A DNA stretch of 64,000 nucleotides from Paractinoplanes lichenicola. Its GTDB lineage: Bacteria > Actinomycetota > Actinomycetes > Mycobacteriales > Micromonosporaceae. The position numbers and the translations under genes are program-made. Location: assembly GCF_016785085.1 (NCBI RefSeq), contig NZ_JAENHO010000002.1:124001-188000 (forward strand), written 5' to 3'. Positions 58,819 through 64,000 of the stretch are shown here, piece after piece; position 1 is the first letter of the stretch, and each line of letters starts with the position of its first letter. The notes under the pieces were generated by a model. The model made no database searches, was not told where the DNA came from, and saw only the letters and a list, made by a program, of their open reading frames with translations.

Positions 58819-60126
58819 TCAGGTGGTGGGGGCCGGGGCGGGCAGGGCCTCGGCCAGTTGGTCGGCCAGCAGGGTTACCTGCCAGTTGCGGGCGCCGAAG
58901 CCGCGCAGCGTGTCGCCGACCGTTTGGGGCGTCACCTCGTCGGGCGGGGACCAGGCCAGGCGGCGGACGAAGTCGGGGCTGATCAGGTTTTCCGGCGGCA
59001 GGTTGTGCGACTCGGCGGTGGCCACCACGATCGCCCGGCAGCGGGCCAGGCGGGCGGCCGCCACGGGGTCGCGCTCGGCCCAGCGGTGCGGCGGGGGCGG
59101 ACCCTCGACCGGCTGGTTGACCGGCAGCGCGTCGTCGGGCAGGGCGCGGGCCTCGTCGAGCGCGTCGAGCCAGACCCGGGCCAGGCGGCGCACCGAGCGG
59201 CCGCCGAAACCGGCGATGGCGAGCAGGGTGCGCTCGTCCTTCGGGTCGGCCTCGGCGGCGGCGACGATCGCGGAGTCGGGCAGCACCCGGCCGGGCGCGG
59301 AATCCCGGCGGGCGGCCACGCCGTCGCGGGCGTACCAGAGCGCGCGAACCCGCGACTGCGCGCGAGCCCCGCGTACGCGGTGTATTCCCGACGTGCGGCG
59401 CCACGGGTCGGGACGCACCCGCGGCGGCCGGTCGGCGCTCGCGACCAGGGCCGCGAACTCCTCGGCGGCCCACGCCGTCTTGCCCTGCCGGTCGAGCTCG
59501 GCGGCCAGGTGGTCGCGCAGGTCGGTCAGCAGCTCGACGTCGAGCGCGGCGTAGGTCAGCCACGACTCGGGCAGCGGCCGGGTCGACCAGTCGGCGGCCG
59601 AATGGTGCTTCTCGAGCGAGAAGCCCAGCAGTTGCTCGGTGAGGGCGGCCAGGCCGACCCGCTCGAATCCGGCCAGCCGGGCCGCGAGCTCGGTGTCGAA
59701 CAGGCGGCGCGGCTTCATCCCGATCTCGGCGAGACACGCGAGGTCCTGGCTGGCCGCGTGCAGCACCCACTCGCTCTCGGCCAGCGCGGCGTCGAGCGTG
59801 CGCAGGTCGTCGAGCGGCAGCGGGTCGATCAGCACCGTTCCGGCCCCGGCCCGGCGCAGCTGCACGAGATACGCCCGCTGGGTGTAGCGATACCCGGAGG
59901 CGCGCTCGGCGTCGACGGCGACCGGGCCGGAACCCGCGGCCATGCGGGCCACGACCTCGGCGAGCTCGTCGTCGGACTCGACCGGTCGGGGGGTGCCCTC
60001 ACGGGGCGCGGTCAAGGGCACGGGCTCGGGACCGCCAGACGTCGGGTCGGGCGAGTCGGCGTGCGGTCGTCCGTCCCTTTCGGGCTCCGGCGTGTCCCGA
60101 CGGCGCAGGGGTGCTTCGTCGGTCAC
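58819..60126 (-). CDS. rnd: Ribonuclease D-like 3'-5' exonuclease with HRDC domain
   Basis: 435 residues. DEDD-type exonuclease: Exo I VAVDAERASGYRY, Exo II HAASQDLACL, Exo III YAALDVELL; then an HRDC domain (about residues 260-330; LLAIAGFGGRSVRRLARVW). Same position as Rv2681. Trims tRNA or other RNA 3' ends. The first 60 residues are charged and disordered. Confidence 0.93.
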   Translation of the reverse strand: MTDEAPLRRRDTPEPERDGRPHADSPDPTSGGPEPVPLTAPREGTPRPVESDDELAEVVARMAAGSGPVAVDAERASGYRYTQRAYLVQLRRAGAGTVLIDPLPLDDLRTLDAALAESEWVLHAASQDLACLAEIGMKPRRLFDTELAARLAGFERVGLAALTEQLLGFSLEKHHSAADWSTRPLPESWLTYAALDVELLTDLRDHLAAELDRQGKTAWAAEEFAALVASADRPPRVRPDPWRRTSGIHRVRGARAQSRVRALWYARDGVAARRDSAPGRVLPDSAIVAAAEADPKDERTLLAIAGFGGRSVRRLARVWLDALDEARALPDDALPVNQPVEGPPPPHRWAERDPVAAARLARCRAIVVATAESHNLPPENLISPDFVRRLAWSPPDEVTPQTVGDTLRGFGARNWQVTLLADQLAEALPAPAPTT

Positions 60127-60291
60127 ATCCGTAACCGTACGGGGACCCCACCCCGCCTGCTTGCAGCCGGGTCCCGGCGCGCCGTTTCTCGATCGACATC
60201 GGGCCGTTCGAAAGACCGGATCCGGCTGATCCGAAGGGCGGTTTCCTCCGTACTACTTCCCGCAGCGCCGATACCCGGGAGGCCGCGCCGG

Positions 60292-61530
60292 ATGACCATG
60301 ACCTACGAACCGTTCACCCCCGCGGGCTCTGGTGAGCAGCGCCGATACGACGGACGGCGCCGCGCCGACGACCCGCAGGAGCAGTGGACGGCGCCCGAGG
60401 GGCAGTGGGCCGGCGCGCCGGAGGATCAGTGGGCGGAGCCCGAGGAGCAGTGGGCGGCGGCGCCGCAGACGCGCCCGGCCGATCCGTGGGGCGCTCCGGC
60501 CGACCCGTGGGGCCAGCCGGGTCAGGGTCAGCCCGGCCAGTGGACCGAGCCGGCGCCGCGCCAGCAGCGGGCCCGCGTCGAGGAGCAGCGCTGGGACACC
60601 CCGGCGCCGATCCCGCAGCAACGCCACACGGGAGAGCAGCAGCGCTTCACCGGAGAGCAGCAGCAGCACACGGGAGAGCAGCAGCGCTTCACCGGGGAGC
60701 AGCAGCGCTACGCGGGGGAGCAGCAGGCCTGGCCCGCGGCCCCCGGCCGTACGGGGGAACCTGAGTCGATCTCGCAGCGCTCGGCCTCGACCGGCAACCG
60801 GATCAAGCCGCTCGTGATCGGCGCCGTGGTCCTGCTGCTCCTGGTGGCGGGCTGGCAGGCGTACCGGATCGAAGGAATGAGCCGGCACAACCAGGATCTG
60901 GCCACCGTGCTCTCGGCCGAGCAGGACCGCACCGACCGGCTCGAGAAGGAGCTGGCCGGCGTGTTCGACCCCGAGGGGGTCTCGTCGGGCGTGCTGCCGA
61001 GCGTGTTCCGGGTGCGCGCGGGCAGCTTCACCGGCACGGCGTTCTCGGTCGGCAAGAAGGCCGGCGCCAACCAGGCCAACCTGATCACGAATTATCACGT
61101 GGTCGCCGAGACCTGGACCGACGGCGGCCGCCGGGTGTCGCTCGAGCGCGGCAGCACCCGCATCAACGCGACGATCGTCAAGGTCGACAAGGGCAAGGAC
61201 CTGGCGCTGCTGCGCGCGGCCCAGACGATCGCCCCGCTCGGCGCGGCGCCGGCGCAGGTCAAGCCGGGTCAGCAGGTCGTGGTCGTGGGCGCGCCGCTCG
61301 GGCTCGACGACTCGGTCACCACCGGCGTGATCAGCGCCTACCGGCCGAACGACGCCGACGGCCCGACGATCCAGTTCGACGCCCCGATCAACCCCGGCAA
61401 CTCGGGCGGCCCGGTGGTCAACTCGAGCAAGCAGGTGGTCGGCGTGGCCACGGCCAAGGCCAAGGACGCCGAGGGCATCGGCCTGGCCATCCCGATCAAA
61501 ACCGCCTGCCAGACGCTAGCTGTTTGTTAA
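60292..61530 (+). CDS. Membrane-anchored trypsin-like serine protease
   Basis: 412 residues from ATG 60292. A disordered Gln/Trp/Pro-rich N-terminus with five 7-residue HTGEQQR-type repeats, one helix (PLVIGAVVLLLLVAGWQAYRI), then an outer trypsin-like domain: His in ITNYHVVAET, Asp in GKDLALLRAA, Ser in NPGNSGGPVVNSS. Resembles HtrA/DegP-like proteases but lacks a visible PDZ domain. The frame is open far upstream but not protein-like. Confidence 0.88.
   Translation: MTMTYEPFTPAGSGEQRRYDGRRRADDPQEQWTAPEGQWAGAPEDQWAEPEEQWAAAPQTRPADPWGAPADPWGQPGQGQPGQWTEPAPRQQRARVEEQRWDTPAPIPQQRHTGEQQRFTGEQQQHTGEQQRFTGEQQRYAGEQQAWPAAPGRTGEPESISQRSASTGNRIKPLVIGAVVLLLLVAGWQAYRIEGMSRHNQDLATVLSAEQDRTDRLEKELAGVFDPEGVSSGVLPSVFRVRAGSFTGTAFSVGKKAGANQANLITNYHVVAETWTDGGRRVSLERGSTRINATIVKVDKGKDLALLRAAQTIAPLGAAPAQVKPGQQVVVVGAPLGLDDSVTTGVISAYRPNDADGPTIQFDAPINPGNSGGPVVNSSKQVVGVATAKAKDAEGIGLAIPIKTACQTLAVC
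60625..60729 (+). repeat. Five 21-bp in-frame repeats in the protease gene
   Basis: Encodes [HFY][TA]GEQQ[RQA] five times; a 21-bp coding minisatellite in the cytoplasmic tail. Confidence 0.9.
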
Positions 61531-61577
61531 GAGAAAGACCTGGCTGAGCTTGCTGGCCTTCGCTGCCCGCTCGGCGA

Positions 61578-61671
61578 GAATTTCGCCCCTGGGGGCCGAT
61601 GACTTGGACACCGAAAACAGCCTCGCTTCGCTAGCCGTTTTCGGCGCCCAAGTCATCGACGGGCGAAATTC
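61578..61671. repeat. Three-tiered long hairpin between protease and DUF3000
   Basis: Three nested perfect stems: 11 bp (GAATTTCGCCC 61578-61588 with 61661-61671), 11 bp (CGATGACTTGG 61597-61607 with 61648-61658) and 8 bp (CCGAAAAC 61611-61618 with 61637-61644). The asymmetrical bulges are 8 and 2 nt outside and 3 and 3 nt inside; the 18-nt loop is CT-rich. It lies in the convergent gap and may act as a bidirectional terminator or be a small mobile repeat. Confidence 0.85.
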
Positions 61672-61724
61672 GGGGTGGGTGCGGTTAACCAACGGTGGTG
61701 GGGGTCAAACCGTGGTGGTTGCGG

Positions 61725-62294
61725 TTAACCCACGCGTTGGGCGCGGTCGCCGAGGGCGGTTACGCCGGGTGGGGGGAGGCCTGCGGTTGAGGCGAGCATG
61801 GAGCACCAGCCCTGCAGGTGGGCGCCGAAGTCGGTGCCGGTGGGGGTCCAGGAGGCGCGGACCTCGAGGTCGGCCGTCGGGGCCGGGCCGGCCAGCTCGC
61901 CGAAGCGGGTGGACGTCGTCTGGGTGATCGTGCCGCCGATCGCCGTGTACGCCGCCGCGTGCTGGTCGAGGGCGTCGGTCAGCCACGTCCAGGCGACGGC
62001 GGAGAGCATCGGATCGCCCGCCAGGTCGTCCTCGAGCTCGGCCGTGACCAGCGTGACCAGGCGGATGTCGCCGTGCCAGGCCTCGTGCCCGGCCGGGTCG
62101 TGCAGCAGGATCAGCCGGCCGCCGGCCACCTCGTCGCCGGAGCGCAGGACGGTCGCGCTGATCGCGAAGGCGAACGGCGCGAGCCGCTGCGGCGCGGCGA
62201 TCTCCTCGAGCAGGATCTCGGGCCGAGGCGCCGGTGCCCGCAGAGCGTCGACCGCGCGGGCGAACGCCGGAGGGACAGCGGAGGGGGACGCCAT
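61725..62294 (-). CDS. DUF3000 protein
   Basis: 189 residues. Family pattern: [76 protein letters not shown] and [14 protein letters not shown]. Matches Rv2680 in position between RNase D and hemE. Function unknown. Its stop lies in a GGTTAACC palindrome that repeats 40 bp away (61683-61690 and 61723-61730). Confidence 0.93.
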   Translation of the reverse strand: MASPSAVPPAFARAVDALRAPAPRPEILLEEIAAPQRLAPFAFAISATVLRSGDEVAGGRLILLHDPAGHEAWHGDIRLVTLVTAELEDDLAGDPMLSAVAWTWLTDALDQHAAAYTAIGGTITQTTSTRFGELAGPAPTADLEVRASWTPTGTDFGAHLQGWCSMLASTAGLPPPGVTALGDRAQRVG

Positions 62295-62367
62295 GGGGGA
62301 AGACTATGCCGCCCCGCGGTGTCAGTCGCCGATCGGCGCGCCGAGCGTGTCGTGGGACGATGGCGCG

Positions 62368-63405
62368 GTGACTTCAGTCTTGAACGATTCGCCTTTTGTG
62401 CGGGCGTGCCGCGGCGAGGCCGTGCCGCACACCCCGGTCTGGTTCATGCGGCAGGCGGGCCGGTCGCTGCCCGAATATCGCAAGATCCGGGCGGGCGTCG
62501 GGATGCTGGAGTCCTGCCGGCGGCCCGAGCTGGTCACCGAGATCACCCTCCAGCCCGTACGGCGGCATCAGGTCGACGCGGCCATCCTGTTCAGCGACAT
62601 CGTGGTGCCGATCGCGGCGGCCGGCATCGATCTCGACATCGTCGCCGGCACCGGGCCGGTGGTGGCCGAGCCGATCCGCGCCGAGTCCGACCTGGCCCGG
62701 CTGCGCGCGATCACCTCGGGTGACGTCGATTTCGTGGCGCAGTCGGTCAAGCTGCTCGTGCAGGAGCTCGGCGCGACACCGCTGATCGGGTTCGCCGGGG
62801 CGCCGTTCACGCTGGCCAGCTATCTCATCGAGGGCGGCCCGTCGCGCACCTACCTCAAGACCAAGGCGATGATGTACGGCGCCCCGAAGCTCTGGGACGC
62901 GCTGCTGTCCCGCCTGGCCGACATCACGCTGACCTTCCTGCGTACGCAGATCGACGCCGGGGTCAGCGCGGTCCAGCTGTTCGACTCGTGGGCCGGGGCG
63001 CTCAGCGAGGCCGACTATCGCGAGCACGTGCTGCCGCATTCGGCCCGCGTGCTGGGCGGCCTGGCCGGCGCCGGCGTGCCGCGCATCCACTTCGGCGTGG
63101 GCACGGCCGTGCTGCTGCGGGCCATGGGCGAGGCCGGGGCCGACGTCGTGGGAGTCGACTGGCGCACCCCGCTCGACCAGGCGACCCGCATCGTCGGGCC
63201 CGATCACGCCGTACAGGGAAATCTTGATCCTGCGCTGCTCTTCGCGGGCTGGGACGTGGTGCGGCGCGAGGCCGACCGCGTGCTCGAGCAGGGCCGGGCC
63301 GCGCCGGGGCACGTCTTCAACCTCGGGCACGGCGTGATGCCCGAGACCGACCCCGACATGCTCACCCGGCTGGTCGCTCATGTGCATGAGGCGAGCGCGC
63401 GCTAG
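62368..63405 (+). CDS. hemE: Uroporphyrinogen decarboxylase
   Basis: 345 residues from GTG 62368 ([14 protein letters not shown]); the frame extends upstream but is not coding. Removes four carboxyls from uroporphyrinogen III. Signature [18 protein letters not shown], catalytic-Asp region [10 protein letters not shown], and [16 protein letters not shown], ending in [14 protein letters not shown]. Equivalent to Rv2678c, with hemY next. Confidence 0.97.
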   Translation: MTSVLNDSPFVRACRGEAVPHTPVWFMRQAGRSLPEYRKIRAGVGMLESCRRPELVTEITLQPVRRHQVDAAILFSDIVVPIAAAGIDLDIVAGTGPVVAEPIRAESDLARLRAITSGDVDFVAQSVKLLVQELGATPLIGFAGAPFTLASYLIEGGPSRTYLKTKAMMYGAPKLWDALLSRLADITLTFLRTQIDAGVSAVQLFDSWAGALSEADYREHVLPHSARVLGGLAGAGVPRIHFGVGTAVLLRAMGEAGADVVGVDWRTPLDQATRIVGPDHAVQGNLDPALLFAGWDVVRREADRVLEQGRAAPGHVFNLGHGVMPETDPDMLTRLVAHVHEASAR

Positions 63406-63487
63406 GGCCAAAAGTACTGGCGGATCCAATTCACACCCGCAGACCCCAGCCGTACGGGTCGGGGCGAGTGGTGGAAGGCTTGTTCTC

Positions 63488-64000
63488 GTGCGAAAGCGGG
63501 TGGCGGTCATCGGGGGCGGCATCGCCGGTCTGGCGGCCGCCGTGCGACTGCGCGACCTGGCGCCCGACTCCGAGATCATCGTGTACGAGCAGAGCGGCGC
63601 CCTCGGCGGCAAGCTGCGCACCGGCGAGCTGGCCGGCGTGACCGTCGAGCGCGGCGCCGAGTCGTTCCTGATGACCGGCTCCGACGGCGCCGAGTCGGCC
63701 GCCGTGGGCCTGGTCAAGCGGCTGGGCCTGCAGGAAGCACTGGTGCATCCGCGCCGGGTGCCCGCGGCGCTGGCGTTCGGTGGCCGGCTCGCCCCGATGC
63801 CGGCCGGCACGCTCGTGGGTGTGCCGAGCGACCCGGCCGCGCTGGGCGATCTGGCCCACGCCGAGCCCGGCCACGACGCCGACGGCGGGCGGCCGCTGCT
63901 CGGCGAGGGTGACGACGTCGCGGTCGGCGAGCTGGTCCGCGAGCGTTACGGCGCCGAGGTCGTCGACCGGCTGGTCGACCCGATGCTCGGCGGCGTCTAC
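63488..64000 (+). CDS. hemY: Protoporphyrinogen/coproporphyrinogen oxidase (HemY/CgoX), 3'-truncated
   Basis: First 171 codons, cut by the right window edge with the frame still open; too long to end inside. GTG 63488 opens VRKRVAVIGGGIAGLAAAVR with a dinucleotide-binding GxGxxG, then IIVYEQSGALGGKLRT and VERGAESFLM; the central part has VGELVRERYGAEVVDRLVDPM. Oxidises coproporphyrinogen III to coproporphyrin III in the Gram-positive haem route. Follows hemE, as in Rv2678c-Rv2677c. Confidence 0.95.
   Translation, partial: MRKRVAVIGGGIAGLAAAVRLRDLAPDSEIIVYEQSGALGGKLRTGELAGVTVERGAESFLMTGSDGAESAAVGLVKRLGLQEALVHPRRVPAALAFGGRLAPMPAGTLVGVPSDPAALGDLAHAEPGHDADGGRPLLGEGDDVAVGELVRERYGAEVVDRLVDPMLGGVY

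Noticed and set aside
60625..60729. CRISPR-like regular repeats
   Set aside because: Direct tandem coding repeats without spacers; same for 17583-17822, 23497-23568 and 29451-29485.

Overview
The window looks like chromosomal DNA of a very GC-rich filamentous actinomycete. Micromonosporaceae (Actinoplanes or Micromonospora type) is my best guess, from codon use, GTG/TTG starts, the frequent word CGTACG, a HrdB-type sigma factor with a Lys/Ala-rich N-terminus, Spo0M and actinobacterial DUF families. No prophage, integrative element, rRNA, tRNA or CRISPR array was recognised. Most of the window is core genome.

Layout. 1-9 kb: the 3' part of a B12-dependent ribonucleotide reductase (nrdJ), then small accessory genes (pseudokinase-like protein, MFS exporter, SRPBCC protein, alpha/beta hydrolase with an HTH partner, lipoprotein). 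8.3-14.2 kb: ideR with a possible leader peptide, acuC, a GNAT/acyl-CoA-synthetase fusion (Pat type) and a group 2 sigma factor, that is iron control plus a reversible protein-acylation pair. 14.4-16.8 kb: spo0M, dtd, a small-molecule kinase and an acidic protein. 16.9-22.3 kb: a MacB/FtsX-type ABC exporter divergent from a NarL-type two-component system, with mirror-image promoter boxes between them. 22.3-29.6 kb: an HhH-GPD protein, DUF3099, a pseudouridine salvage pair (PfkB kinase and psuG), DUF3039, a TRIC-like channel, a DExH helicase, a membrane-protein/XRE pair with a palindromic operator, and a G-rich repeat tract.

29.6-46.6 kb and 58.8-64 kb follow the order known from Mycobacterium tuberculosis around Rv2711-Rv2677: (sigB, ideR), sigA, suhB, cei, DUF4193, DUF3093, dut, DUF3710, OB-fold, DUF3159, ceoC, ceoB, APC permease, TRAM methyltransferase, dxs, RNase D, DUF3000, hemE, hemY. 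Inserted in this backbone are an exported beta-carbonic anhydrase, folD, three tandem membrane-anchored beta-propeller paralogues followed by an OmpR-type two-component system (46.7-52.6 kb), a DUF2637 (SpdB-like) protein, a Tyr/Gln/Pro-rich membrane protein, the fadA-fadB beta-oxidation operon and a membrane-anchored trypsin-like protease.

Signals that ordinary annotation would miss: a 183-bp tract almost identical between the two sigma genes (probable gene conversion); 17-bp mirrored promoter boxes between the ABC exporter and its two-component system; GC-rich minisatellites in several convergent 3'-3' gaps, some repeating the stop codon of the upstream gene; a three-tiered hairpin at 61578-61671; a collagen-like insert in the ABC permease; and marked over-use of the palindrome CGTACG. 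All family assignments come from reading motifs by eye; no database search was run.
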